64,000 nt of DNA. It comes from Gymnorhina tibicen. Lineage: Eukaryota > Chordata > Aves > Passeriformes > Artamidae. Below the pieces are notes generated by a model, which saw nothing but the letters and a program-made list of their open reading frames with translations, did no database searches and was not told where the DNA came from. The translations under genes were made by a program, and so were the position numbers. Positions 13,739 through 26,700 of this stretch are shown here, one piece after another (the stretch's first letter is position 1; every line of letters begins with the position of its first letter). The stretch lies in contig VXAZ01001047.1 of the NCBI GenBank assembly GCA_013399875.1, forward strand, positions 992,001-1,056,000, given 5' to 3'.

Positions 13739-14110
13739 AGTTCAGCCATATTTACGTAGAGGAAAAAAGAAACAACCCAACAATTCACATATTAAAAAAA
13801 CCCCAAAACTAAAAGCACAGTCAACTCTTCAGAAGACTACTACAACATTGTCTTGAAAAGTGATATAAAAGACCCTATCTAAATGGGTCAGCAGTTCTCC
13901 TAAATAAGTGTAGCGATAATCACTTGCAAGTTACCACTCATTAAAAAAAATCCACTCTACCTTACAAATCCATTCTGGAGAATTCAGCATTGTAACACTC
14001 AAACTCAGCACACTTCTTGCTCTAAAACACAAAATTACTTCTAGATTGAAAACACAAAGCTTTAGGACATGCAATATTCATTGATAATTAAGTATCTTTG
14101 TAAGAAAACA

Positions 14111-14116
14111 ACTTAC
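14111..14116 (-). other. CDKAL1: CDKAL1 exon 5' splice site (donor)
   Basis: On the minus strand the exon end reads CAATCAA followed by GTAAGTTG, a full-consensus intronic part of a U2 donor. The exon leaves two bases (AA) to be completed to a Lys codon by the first base of the next exon, which agrees with the Ile-Lys-Lys-Ala order of CDKAL1. Confidence 0.92.
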
Positions 14117-14201
14117 TTGATTGAGTTTCTGAAGTGGTCTTCGGCAGGATTTTTTACTGTACAACTGTTCAGCAACCATAAATCTGCTTCAGCAGAGTCA
14201 T
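14117..14201 (-). CDS. CDKAL1: CDKAL1 internal coding exon (MTTase N-terminal domain)
   Basis: CDKAL1 is the tRNA methylthiotransferase, a radical-SAM enzyme, that makes ms2t6A at A37 of tRNA-Lys(UUU); it is a tail-anchored ER protein. Read on the minus strand, this 85-nt exon has two leading bases (AT), 27 codons and two trailing bases (AA). It encodes [20 protein letters not shown] followed by DHFRNSI, then most of a Lys codon. This closely matches the vertebrate CDKAL1 segment in the UPF0004/MTTase N-terminal domain; the Cys of NSCTVK is one of three cysteines (with those of WGCSHN and AGCVPQ) expected to bind the first 4Fe-4S cluster. No stop or frameshift is present. The acceptor (tttgtag) and donor (GTAAGT) flank it exactly. 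It is probably exon 5 by human numbering, but I could not verify that. The neighbouring coding exons were not found in this window. Confidence 0.94.
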
Positions 14202-14222
14202 CTACAAAACAGAAAGAAACAA
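14202..14222 (-). other. CDKAL1: CDKAL1 exon 3' splice site (acceptor)
   Basis: On the minus strand the sequence before the exon reads gtttctttctgttttgtag, a long pyrimidine tract ending in TAG directly before the first exon base. The previous exon must contribute one base to the first codon (xAT). Confidence 0.9.
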
Positions 14223-17200
14223 ACCTGTGTTAAGAATTATTTAACCTGTCAACTCCTAACTTATACCATATTAAAAAAACCCAAAGTTAGCCATTACTAA
14301 TAAGTTGGCTATTTGCAAGATTACTTTCTATTCAATTACAGTCTTGGAAGGGTTTTTTTGTTGATCTTTGTTTAGTGTTTCAGAAAAAAAAAGAGGCACA
14401 TGAGCATTTCCATTGTAATTTCTTTTTAATTTTTTTGCCAATGGGGAATGAATTGTTATCTCATTTACCAGCTGAGATGCCACTAGGTTGCACATCATGG
14501 AAAACAAAGTTAAGAAGAATGGTCACTACTCCCAGAAATGCATACTCCCAGAAAGATCTTGCCTAGACAAAGGCAAAATTAAGTGGTCAACAAAAGCAGG
14601 TTTCACTAAGAGAACAAAATCCCTGCTTCAGCTCTACTGTGAATTAATAATACAAAAGAAACAAATCAGAATTTATAAAATGTGAACATCTACTAAAGAG
14701 AAAAGTCAGTGTAGCTAGTTTGGAAAGAAACATACATATTTCTAGTTTTGATTATATCTTAGTTATGGTATAATTATAGCTCAGCAATTTTCAGACAAAA
14801 GATATTCATGCAACCAATATCTGCCTCCATTCAGATAAGGATATTATTTTCTTCAGGATCCAAACCTTTCTGGATGTTCAGAGCCTATCAATATCTAAAT
14901 TCATTAACAGAACTGAATCCAAGAATTATCTGCAGAAGCACATATATAAACTCTAATCCTGTAAATCATGACCTATAGTACAGAATTACAAGCATAGTCA
15001 TTATCCTTGTGAAGTCAGAGCTTCTTTTTTCAAACAAAAGAATAATCTATCTCAAACAGTTCAGTGCTTTAGCATTCATCAGAATAGCTTGTATCAGTTT
15101 GGATAAGAAAATTCACGCCACTCACTACTATTCAGTCTATTGAGCATTGAAGTATTGACTGGCATATCTTTAAATAACATAAGCCAGTAAGCAATGAATA
15201 CAAGTAAAACAATTTTTAGGATGCCTTACTCAAATTGACATCCTGCTAAAGCAGGAGAAAGCCTACCAAGACTTAAGCATATTTACATATACACTCATCA
15301 TGAATGTATCCATACAGGCATGAATATCCCTTTCCTCTGTGCACATACTTATGGTGAAATGCTAAAACTGAAAAAGCTTTCTGTCTCATTGACATTTTCT
15401 TCAAAGAAATCATCATTTACAATTACCATCAGTCACTTAACCTATGAATCAGGTAAATTGAAAATAATACATAAAATGAAAATAATGCTAAATAAGGGAG
15501 GACATTCAGGGGGGTTCTAATCATTGTTGACCAAGATTACACTATTAATTTGGCTAAAACACAACTTCTGTGACAGGGAAAGGACACAAAGCAGTCATCA
15601 AAACAACATTCAGACCTTTAGCTACTTTAAACAAAACAAGTATCTGACCCTGTCATGTTGGGAAAGAGCACTCAGTTCAATTTTAGCCTACACAGAAGTC
15701 AAAATAAAAATGGAATAAGATAAAGAACCTCTCCTCCAACACAGGCTGCATGAAAACTATGTTTTTAGACTAATGAACAGACTCATTTACTATTAGAAAG
15801 ATAATTAGAGGTTAAAAAAATGATTAGGAATTATGTACAGAAAAGCAAAGAAACAGAGTTTCAGTGTTAGAAAAAGAGTGATCTCTTGGCCTAGTCAGAT
15901 GCACCAAGTATGAAAACAAACACATTTTAAAAGTAGTTTTCCAGTAGCACTGCCAAAACTTCGTATTTTTTATTCTTTTCAGCAGCATAAAATGTTTATA
16001 AACTCAGCCCCCCACCCATAACACACCCACCTGAGAATTAGGGGTGGGACACAGACGCACACTAAATAGCAAGAGGCCAACATTTAAGCGAGACATTGCA
16101 TTTAACAGACAACAGCTGCAGTAGCACTCATACACCACTGTAAAGCACAACCATCTTCAAGAGATGTCTTTATTCAGAGGAGAGATGCCTTGATACAGAG
16201 AACACCAGTTCTGGGCTTGGTTTCAGTCCCTTCTTGTACCATGGTTTCCAGGTGTGCAGGAAGAGACAACACTGTGGCAATCCTTCTCCCCTAAAGCCAA
16301 AATCAAACCCCTCTCTTCAAAACAGCATTGGAAGAAGGAACACGTTTAAGTTTAGAAAGACCTTGCATAGTAAGCCAACAGGAATAATTTTATACAGCAG
16401 TTTGGTTTCCAGGCTATTAATATACTGACTCCTTGACTGAAAGTCTGAGGGACAACTGCAACACTTTATATATTTTACACATACAAAAAGTCTCCCAAAT
16501 ACATGTAAATTCATTCCTTCACAGGTTTCAGCCTCTGCAGAACAGAAGATGCAAAGCAAATGCTTTTACAGAATAAAATCTCCTGAGCAGTTTTGGGAAA
16601 AGGAGTCCCATTCATGTACACATCTAAAAATCATTTAAGGAAAATAAAAGTCTAGCTGAGGTTTGTCCTCAGTACAGTATTACTTTATCATATCCTTACA
16701 GCAACAGTATTGTTTTATCATATTTAGTTGTTCTATTTCTGCATTTATTTTTAAATCTTTTTTTCCTAATTAACTCTCATGCTCTCTCATATGTACATAC
16801 AAGTTTTGTCTATGCACATATATAAATATATAGACACACTTATGAGTTATATTTATTTATTAAATAAGAGTTCATATCACAACTCTTCAAAATGATAGCT
16901 GAATTTTCTTACTACTTTACTGCCCTACTCATACGTAAAATAACTGCATGCATTGGTGTAAACTCACCACAATCTACTGCATTTTCTCAAGAAAATTTCA
17001 GTTAAAAAGAAAAAAATAGCCAACAGGGCCTTTTTGTATCAGGTTGCAGGAAGATCTGAACATTTGCAACATTGTGGGAATAACTTGTCAGTGGTCATAC
17101 TTAGCTTTGCAAGGCCTTGATGGATGTGTGGAAACAAACATGGACCAAAACAGCAGACTGGGCTTGGCATGTACAAACAACATCTTCTGGCTTCATAATT

Positions 17201-17269
17201 ACTAAGTATTAAGCAACACTGGGGTAACAATTCTTTATTCAGGGCATGGAGACTGGAGCGACTGGCTAC

Positions 17270-17311
17270 CTATATATATGTATAGGTATATGTGTGTACG
17301 TATATATACAC
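17270..17311. repeat. Degenerate (TA)n/(TG)n microsatellite
   Basis: tatatatatgtataggtata followed by tgtgtgtacgtatatataca: an alternating purine-pyrimidine tract of about 42 bp with interruptions. Confidence 0.8.
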
Positions 17312-17894
17312 CTCTAAGTGTTCTGACATGAGTAGTCGCTACTGTTCAGCATTGTCCCCAAATAAAGAGTCAAACAGCTCTGACAAATAAGCTCAGGCTT
17401 CTAAATACATGCCTACAGGGGCAGGAGCAGAGAGCCCTGAGGTTTCCCTGTTTATACCCCAGGCAGACAGATGAAGTGTTTAGGTCTGCATGGGAAGCAT
17501 GACATGAATGTGGTGCTGCACCTACTAAGGCAGCCCATGCACCCTTCCTTGGAACGTCTCCACCTGCCCCTTTTCCAACTCTGTAAGGTTTTTGAGAAAC
17601 CTCCAACATTTCAGTGAAGAACACACGCCTGTGTTTGGGAGCTCACACAGATCTGAGTGAACAGGACAAGGTAAACTTTACAGAAGGTTTTCCAGCCAGT
17701 CCCAGAGACTGTGACAGGCAAAACTGAAGCAAGAACCATAAGTACAGTGAACATTAACTGCGGTAGTGAATATGACAGAGGTGCATATATCCTGCAACAA
17801 CCTTCCCTGAGGGGATCTTCTTCAACTTATTTTTGCTATATATTCAGCATAATGATACTTCAAAAATTATGATATTTTGCTGCTGACCTTTTTT

Positions 17895-18060
17895 TTATGA
17901 GCTACTTAAACAGTTTCCTGTATGATAAGACATTTTTAGAAAAAAAAAAGGATATGTCAAATCAGCCTTGTATTAAATGCTCAAAAACACAACTCAAAAC
18001 CATGGTCTTTTTGCATTGTGACATCTTTTCCATAAAAAAGGGCTACACTGGAAGTAAACC
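17895..18060 (+). repeat. Left copy of a false duplication at a contig end
   Basis: These 166 bases (from ttatgagctacttaaacagt to ggaagtaaacc) reappear immediately after the single N at 18061. The only difference is the length of one A run (10 here, 11 in the other copy). This is what two overlapping, unmerged contig ends look like. Confidence 0.96.
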
Positions 18061-18061
18061 N
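18061..18061. other. Assembly gap placeholder (single N)
   Basis: One N separates the two near-identical copies. The gap is probably not real missing sequence, because the flanks overlap completely for 166/167 bp. Confidence 0.97.
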
Positions 18062-18228
18062 TTATGAGCTACTTAAACAGTTTCCTGTATGATAAGACAT
18101 TTTTAGAAAAAAAAAAAGGATATGTCAAATCAGCCTTGTATTAAATGCTCAAAAACACAACTCAAAACCATGGTCTTTTTGCATTGTGACATCTTTTCCA
18201 TAAAAAAGGGCTACACTGGAAGTAAACC
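18062..18228 (+). repeat. Right copy of a false duplication at a contig start
   Basis: These 167 bases are identical to 17895-18060 apart from one extra A in a homopolymer (11 versus 10). The copy ends at agtaaacc, after which unique sequence continues. Deleting the N and either copy restores one continuous intron. Confidence 0.96.
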
Positions 18229-21200
18229 ACAAAGTCTATCATACTCTCTGAAAAACAACATAGAGTACAAAGAAACCTAAAGGTCATGGAAACTTCTGAA
18301 CACTTAACTTAATTGGGAAACTCTGGAAAACATGAATTGGCTGCATTATGCAACACTAAGATGATAAAATGGCAAGAGTCTGAAACATCAGTATACCTAC
18401 AGAGGAAAACAGTATTTACAATTCTTTTCTAACTAGCAGTTTCAGGTTTGTTATCATGACAGAAATCATAAATCAGCAAAATTTCTTAAGAAGACCGTAG
18501 TAATACTATCAGCTGAAAATTAAACAACTGACTTGGGTTTGCCCTGGTCTCTAGTCTTTTTTCTTTCAATTCTTTTTCCAAAACTTTGTTTTCTCCCAAT
18601 CCCCCCCAAACCACATCTCCTTGAAAAATCAAAACACAAAGCAAAAAAGTAGAAGAAACATGGCTAGTGAAGCCCTAAAAGAATAGCCCTTCTTTACTTT
18701 CTTCAGCACATCACTCCTCTCTGCACTGAAACCACTACCAGATTTGCTCAGCACTGTTTGCTCAAAAAACATGACTCATAACTAGTATGACATCCTTTTA
18801 AATACTGTACATCAATCTGAGAAATTCAATCTGAAAGCAGATCTTTCTCTGTACTCACTGAAGGCTCTTCCAGGGCCTTTCCCTCAAGCTGTCCTTATCC
18901 TCTTTCCTAATCTCTCTGTGAGTTTTCTTTCTCACCTTTTCTGATTTTCTTACTTCTAACTCTCTTACACAACAAATATACCTCCAGTTTCTCTGTTTCC
19001 CCGTGCTGTATTCTAGCCTCTGTTCCCATTTATGGGCCTCCCCATTAAAAGCTTTGTTCTGTTCCTTCTTCCTTCCAAAACAGCTCTGCTCCCTCTCCCT
19101 TGATACCCTGGTTGCCACTTTATGCTCTGGAGCCAGATCCAGTAACATCCAAGGTATCGGGAATGTGTGCCCGCAACTGTACTCCATGGGAATCATCTGA
19201 CCCCAAAAAAACCCAAATATCTAAGCATGAGGACACCTCACAGCCAGTTACAGAAGTCATGGAGCATCTTGACTGGAACAAAGTTGCCAAACTAATTCTT
19301 TTCTTTCAACATCCCTGTGTCACAGCAACCCACTGTCACTCAAATTAGGTTACTGAAATTAGGTGCTGGTTAATTTAATGATTTCTTGGACCACTGGGCA
19401 TTGAGAGACCTTAACAAGTATTGGGAAAGAATTTCCTCATAAATACTGGTTCAGAAATGCTATGAATCATCAGTGCAGGAGGAAGGTACATCTTCCTCTG
19501 GGGACATGGAGTTTGGTTATTTGTTTGCAGACAATAGGCTTTGCTTGGCAGAAGAAAAAAGCAGATCAAGGTTGAGAATAACAAGAAAAAGTTTGGGGTT
19601 TTATTTGTGTGCCTTTCCTTGGCACACAAAATACTTAGCTACCATTTGCTAGTTCTCAGTCTTGTATCAGATATAGCTAACTATCAGCTTTCATGTAACT
19701 TGTCCTACAGAAAAGATTCCAAGCAAACAAGCTCTCTCCTTGTGTCTGCACCCTCGACAGCAACTACAAATCAAAACCACAAGTTATCATGAGTTTCCAG
19801 ATGGTACTTGTTTGAAATCTCAGAGACACATTATCAGTTCCCACCTCTGAAGATGTACCATGCATTTGCCAATGATACGAAACACTCAAAGGCATGCCGA
19901 AAATACTAACTTTGCAGATTGCAAATGTCTTTCAAAACAATCCCACTCATCTCTTATCAACAGTATCAGGATGTAAAATATAAAAGAATCAACTTGATTG
20001 CAACACGACTTCTGTTTTCTCTTTAAATTTCTGAGATACTCTGGACATAACAAATTACTTCATTCACAATTAATGAAAACATAACCATTTGGTTCACCCT
20101 GTATATAGGTTATTTTAAGTTCCAAAAGGAAAGCCAGGCTGCCTATCAAATCAGGTAATGCAGAGAAGCCTTCATGAAAAAAATAATCCTCCCATCGGGC
20201 AAGAGCTCTGATTTAAACTGCAAATATTGCCATTTTTATTCTCCATTAACATTTCCGTTACTGAGCTCATTGTGCAAGTAAGCTTTTTGGGGTTTTCTGG
20301 TTTTTAAGAAATTGAGTATTTTTAGTAAATTCATTCTTGAGCAGGCAGACATCTCAACAGCATCTACTGCTGGACTATAAACAGATTTTATAAAGCCTTC
20401 CAGATCAGGATTCTGTGTCTGCTATCAAAGGATATTTCTCACTGTCCAGCACCAAAGCAGGGGTGCATAGGGATTGTCCAGTGAACACATCAAATAAGCA
20501 GGAACTGAGTGCATTTAAACACACAAGATCTAGCCAGTTAAAACCCAATAATACACTACTGGATTCAAAATATGAAATGGTAAATCATTGCCTCTCCTCA
20601 TTTCAGTATAACAAACAAATAATTCAATTTTATTTACTCATGCATACTTCCTGGACTGAAAATTTTCTAAAAAATACTAGTTTATTTCCAGTCACCTTTG
20701 AAAACCTATTCCCAAAAAAGAAGCACATACACCTCTCTTTTCAGCTGTTTAGGGGGTGTTGTGCGGTTACTGGGACAAACTACTAAGCTATCAGCTGATG
20801 TCCATTCAATCTGTTCATGACCTGGAACTTTGCCTTACCACTCCTTCCAAACAACAAACTCCCTCAAAATATATTAAGTTTTTTGGAGTTTACCAAGGCC
20901 AGCAGAACAGCTTATGGCTTCTGCCACCATCACTAAAACTAAAGGGTAACTTTGAGATCACTGAGAACATGAAACTGGAACTTGAAAAACTACAACAGGC
21001 GAACACCTGAACCAACATTAATATATTTATAAATAGTGCAAGCAGAAGAATCTGTATTCCAGAGCACGCCCATTAACAGAATACTTCAGGCCTGGCATGG
21101 AGGTACTGAACAGCAGACAGCACAGAAGAAAAAGTATATGAAAGAATAAATTTAGCTTCAAAACATCAATGATGATAAACTTCCCACTTCTACTCTGCAA

Positions 21201-23697
21201 CCATCAGTAGCACATACTCTTATTTATATTGGGATTTTGAAGTGAGTAATCCATTCTCTAAATACTTTTCATCTCTTCTCTAGACAGGAGAGAGCTTCTG
21301 TAGCACAGGCTACAATGTCATCTAGAGATGATCTTTGGAGTAAGCCGTCTTTTCCTCCCACTTTCTACACACTTGTGTCAAACCCACAGGATACTCCAGC
21401 TATACAGCTTGCAGCAGCCCAGGGTCTGCACTGCAGCACCCAGGCACACAGAACTGGGTAGGAAGGCTTCAGCTCATCCATCCTTAGCAACACCCAAGAT
21501 CCACAAAGTAAAGAACAAGAGAATTAAACATAATTTAAAGGTTTACCTTTTAACAATGTCAAAAATCCAATTAGATTATATAACTTGTATTTTCACTCCT
21601 TCTGCAACGTCCAGCTGATTTTTCTGACTCTGCACCCAGCACAGACAACGTGAACTGACAAACTACTTTGGTATTTTGTTCATATTACTCTAATTTGCAA
21701 GATTTTCCATGCATTAAGGCACTTGAGAGTAACTTGAAGTTGCAAAATTATTTATGTTTAAAAAGGCTAAATCTAGAAATGTTTCTTTCTGAAAAGCAGC
21801 AGGTAAGTACACTCTAAAACTGCAGTACCCGTAAGATATTTCAATAATTCCCCCATATGAATGAGAACTTTCCCAAGCCCACAGCCACTGAACAACTCAT
21901 TCCAATCAAGAAAGGGACTCATCATTTCCACATCTTACCTGCTTGCTATCTTTGTTGATCAGGAAAAAACATATATACTTCAGTTCAACTCTGGGTACAG
22001 TTCTGTGTGGCATAATCTGCTGCATTTTAGTCTGCGTTCCACAGTTCCACTTGTCTTGTCAAACAGCTCCCAGACAGACATTTTAAAGGCAAAGTACGTT
22101 GCAAGTATACAACCATGTTCTAAAGGAAGCTTATTCTAACGTGACACGACATTTATGGGCTACTCTTTTCTCATGGCTCTTTTTTGATATAAAATAGTCA
22201 AAGCTCACTCTGCACATGGTATTATATACCAAAGGTGGAAAATTTAGGCTGAATTTTTGCTCATTCCTTCAAAATAAAGACTTAACTACTTCGAGAAAAG
22301 TGGATCATGCTACTATTTCTTGAACAAAGCAAGACGTTAAAACAAGAGAGGACAAATCTCACTGCTAGCTAAGAGGTGTGTTGGCAGAAAGCCTAAGCAC
22401 TGCCAGTGGCTGTTCAGCACAGTAACACCTAAGGTACCCAAATTATCCTGGGCAGCAGCAGATGCAGATGCCATAGCATGGTGCTCTAAGGTGGGCATTT
22501 CACCCTGCTCTTGAGCACAGGCATAATCTTGAGGTATTCCAAGAGTCAACTGCTCCTTTCACTTCAATGAAGACTTAATGATCAGTGTCAATAATTTCAA
22601 TATGCAAAGTAGTGATGAGTGATTTATCAGCCTCTCAGGAAAAGTCCCATTACATTAGAAACAAGGTCAAGTAGCCTGTTTCATCCAGGCTATGCTACAA
22701 CAACACACAAATAATCCGACTCATTCTGATGATTAATGTGGGTAGAATTTGTTTTGTTGACAGAATTTGGAAAAATCCCAGAAACTCCTCCTCCTCTGAG
22801 TCTTAAGCCTGCTTGATATTGCAGAAATAGCAGAGTTTGAGAGTACGACTCAGTGCTTTTCTGTCCCTACATACAGCTTCATACGCAAAACACGAGTTAT
22901 TCAAATGAGCAAATGCAGACTGATTGCTTCTGTCTTAGTCACTACTCACGATCCAAAGCCAACCATCAACAGAACGTCTTGCACAAACCAAAGTTTCAAA
23001 GCACGTTGCAAATATTAACTGATTTACCTTCAACACCCACATATTAAATGTGCACCCTTCCCTACACCAATTCCTTTTCATCTTATAAATGCAGACAAGT
23101 AGTTTCAGAGTTTCCATAACTTGAGCAAGCCACACAGGATGTCTATGCAAACAAGCCAAGATCCTAACCAAGTTGTCCCTGCCTTCAGGCCTGTCCCTGA
23201 ACACAAACTCATTGCCTAGATTCATATGCAAAAACTATTTCAGTCTACATCCTTTAGAGGCCAGATCAGTGATATCCAATAAATTTTGGACAAGTTTAAA
23301 GGCAATCACAAAACCCAACCTTTCAGTAATCTGGGTTGCACAGCAAATCAACAGAAAACACAGAGCAGCAGATCAAATTGACGCCTTTGTATGGGACAAG
23401 GTTAAAAAAAAAAATTAAAATCCCTCCCTCCCCCTCTAAAAACCAACCCAGACAGATTACAATAGCTCTAACTCCCCATGTGTGCTCAAACACAACTCTT
23501 GCAGATGTGTTACCAACTGTCTGAGATCATCTACTGAAGCCTAACTATGGTCTTAGAAGGATGACAGCTGATGTGTGAGCTCCAAAACAAACTCCAGATT
23601 TCACAGGGCTCACTGAAAAACAACTGTGTTCTCATTTTTGATACACCACCTCAGAAATCTCCACTTGCTTTATCTGTAGTCTCAGAATTAGACTTAC

Positions 23698-23745
23698 CCG
23701 GTGAAAATTATTAAGAGGATTCGATTGTTTTGCAGATCGGAGTTT
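23698..23745 (-). other. Exon-like 48-nt cassette F
   Basis: The minus strand shows acceptor ccaattttttag, a 48-nt segment, then donor GTAAGTC. Frame 1 reads KLRSAKQSNPLNNFHR, frame 2 is open as well, and frame 3 stops. It contains three CpGs (ccgat, tcgaa, accgg) in a CpG-poor intron. If it were spliced into CDKAL1 ahead of the 14.1-kb exon, the phase there (one base carried over) would force frame 3 and produce a stop, so it could only act as a poison exon for CDKAL1 or belong to another transcript. Confidence 0.25.
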
Positions 23746-26700
23746 CTAAAAAATTGGTAAAATTTAAATGAAACTGCTAATGTTGAGACCCGCAAGACAC
23801 AAACTGTTAGTCAGAAATGTCATCTAAACTATTTATTTGAAAATATCACATACTGTGATGTTTAAGGTACAAAAAAAGCACTGCAGTCAAGCATAAGCAG
23901 GTATTTCATATGATGATAGCAAAGGCATGGGTAAATGAAAAATGAAATTTTTACGTTTTCCACTACACATCCTATGATTCCATATCAATTCACTGTAAAC
24001 AGCAGTAAGTATTTCAGAATCAAGAAAGATTGACTGGAACCTGACCCAGGAATATAACTTCAATCTCCTTTAGGTGTAACACTCTGATAAACCTCACTTA
24101 TACAAATGCTTCTATCTGCAGAGCTAATGGAATGTTAATGGCTGCTCCTCACCATGTCTATGGGGTAGAACAAAGAAAATATAAATTGAGGGTTGTTCAG
24201 TCCTATCATGCACCCAGGTACAACCTGTTGGGCTAGGCACAGAAAAGTAAAACCAAGGGCCTTTATAAAATGCAATTGCATCACTTGAATTACCTACCCA
24301 GAGGAGCCTCTTGCACTTCTAGTCCCTGCAAGCCACAAGTAAATCCAGCAACAGGAAACTCAAAGCAGTGAAGTAGAAGATTCTCAAGCACAACACAATT
24401 CCCAAGCAAATGGGGAAAAAAAATCTTTGCTTCATTTCCAGTGTAATACAAAATAGATCTCAGGTAATTAACATTTTTCATTTATGGTCTCATTTAAGGC
24501 ATTAAGAGAGCAGCTTTACTCTGCAGATTTCTTACTTTTTCAGTACCTCTAATTCTGTACAAGTTGGCCCATGGCACTGAACTTCCACATTTCCACAACT
24601 TTCTAATCTCCATTCATTTTCACAACAGCCAGGATTAGGACTGTGCTACAGTCTGCAAAATAAAGCCAAATTTTATTCCTGTATCTGTCTCACAATCTTT
24701 TTTCTCTAAATTCTGTCTGCATTAAGTTGTACCTAGAAGCCATTTATTGATTTCAAATGCCTTGCTTCCACTTATTTCTCCTGATACCTAACGCCACAGG
24801 GAATATGGATTTAGGTTCTATCTATCACTTTTAAAAGAGTTAAAATTATAAGCTATTTGAGCCAGATATGTCTAAACACTTATTAAATTGTAGCTTCCGG
24901 CTACTTATTGACTTTTTCAGAACTACCTTCACACCTCATCTATTTTCTACTTTATCAGTTTTCTGAAAAGCAGGAGATATGGGCTTAAGGTACCGTACCC
25001 AGCAGCCAGATAAGCCTCTGCTGTGGTTAATTCCCAACCATCATCCCCAGTTCAGACTATCAGCAGAATTTAGTGCTTGTGAAAGCTCCAGACTGAGCAC
25101 AGCAGAAATTAAAGTTCACTCTTTACACACACAACCAGTGAAGGCAGCACAGCAATCAGCAGTGCAAGCTTCTTCACAAAATCCCACCAACAGGTTTGAA
25201 ATAAGCTTCATCTGGAAGCATTTAGGACAAAGTAGCAGATCTACTTCTCAGCGCATTTACCCAGAATAGTAAGGAAGTCTGTGCTTGGCAGAGGAGTAAA
25301 GATGACTGGGAAAGAAAGGCAAGGACAGCATAGGCAGGTGTGCAAAGGTGTATTCCAGCCCCTCCTGCCCTTTCTCCATGCCCTGACTCATAATGAGCAG
25401 ACACACCAGCCCATGCAGCTGCTACAGAGCCGTGCCTTAAAGAGGCTGAATAGTTCTGTACCAATACTGAGATACCCATTACAGCCTCACACATTATTTC
25501 TCTATTCTGTGTCCTCTCGATTTTGACTGGAGGTTTGATATCCTTGTTAGAGACAGTTTTGTTAGATTACTATCTTTTGTACAAAAAAAGCGCCAGAAAA
25601 TATTCTTCCAGTACTAATAAGGCTGCATGCAGTAAGACAAGCCTATTTCGAAACTTTCAGCAGCATTTACAAGTGCCAAAGTTAAAACATGACAGTTTTG
25701 CATAGAAAAGTGTAGCTTTATGGCCTCAGAATGGTTCCATTTCATCAAGCACAAACCAGTTTAAACATTATTTCAGACATGTATTATTTGATGTAACAGC
25801 AGCTCCCAAAAATAAAAAGAACATTTTGACAAACAAGAGAAGGTGGGTGAGGATCCATTTTCTCATCTTATTTGGAAGCAACATCTCAAGATTTCAAGGA
25901 CTGTCACAAAGAGTAATGTTGGTGTATTACAGCAGGGAGAGCTGCACTTTCCAAGTGCACAGTGCTGTCTAGCAGTTCTCTGTTTCCTTTAAGGAAAAGG
26001 CAGAAGATTTGCTGGAAGAGCTCCACAGGTCAATGACACAAGGAGCCAAAATTTTTTGGGTTACCTTCTTCCTGCCCCAGGCTCCACACTAGGAGTATCT
26101 TCCTTTTGGCTGGATTTATCTCTGTCTTTCCTATTTTGAAGGCAAGGTAAAGAGTAACAACAGAAAACCTACATTTCATTACACAGCTCAAAGTAGTCAA
26201 GGAATGGAAGAAGCCATTTTGACCTTTCTCCTTTCCAAAGACTGAAGATACTTCACTTCCTTACTTTTAAGAATTCAAGGACTGTAGTTATCCACAATTT
26301 AATGTATATTTTCTGATGTGAGAGAGATCTTTATGCAAACTCCTCTTTTTTCTATGTCAATGACTGAAGCTTAATGTGCTATCTCACATGATCACTGCCT
26401 TTCTTTGCATATTTACATCTTATGACTTCACAGTCTTTACAGCTGTTTTCACTTAGCACATGTTTTCTAATTTACCTTTTCCTTGCTTTCAAAGATGAAT
26501 TTTAAAAAACAGCATATCAAGTTCCTACAAGTCATATAACCTATCCCATTCTGGCAGATTATCTGCTCAAGTGCTTGATACTGACATTATTTTTTTAGAA
26601 AGCCTTTGGTGAACTCTAGTGGTAAAGCTCAAAAAAAAAAGCCAAAAAACAAAAGCAAACTACTTTTAATACTACTTTTGAATATATACTTTGCAGAAGT

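Larger units (their letters stand above)
1..14116 (-). other. CDKAL1: CDKAL1 intron downstream of the recognised exon (partial)
   Basis: AT-rich non-coding sequence that follows the CDKAL1 exon in the direction of transcription. It holds four CR1 pieces (243-297, 2893-3497, 7206-7467, 13468-13738), homopolymer runs and short microsatellites. I searched for the next CDKAL1 exon (KAQEENKKIVLAGCVPQ region) on the minus strand and did not find it, so it should lie beyond base 1. The stretches 298-2892, 3498-7205 and 7468-12860 show nothing I can support beyond intron; short ORFs there have no recognisable product. Confidence 0.82.

Noticed and set aside
18855..19196. 113-codon minus-strand ORF rich in Lys/Glu/Arg, ending at a donor-like GTGAGTAC
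   Set aside because: It is the antisense of a long pyrimidine tract; purine-rich triplets give charged residues and few stops. No acceptor or homology.
21938..22060. Minus-strand open frame ending at an excellent donor (AAGCAG then GTAAGATG)
   Set aside because: No convincing acceptor upstream and no recognisable peptide; single strong donor hexamers are common by chance.
22935..23231. 98-codon minus-strand ORF crossing a donor-like GAAG then GTAAATC
   Set aside because: No acceptor or family resemblance; the plus strand is equally open.
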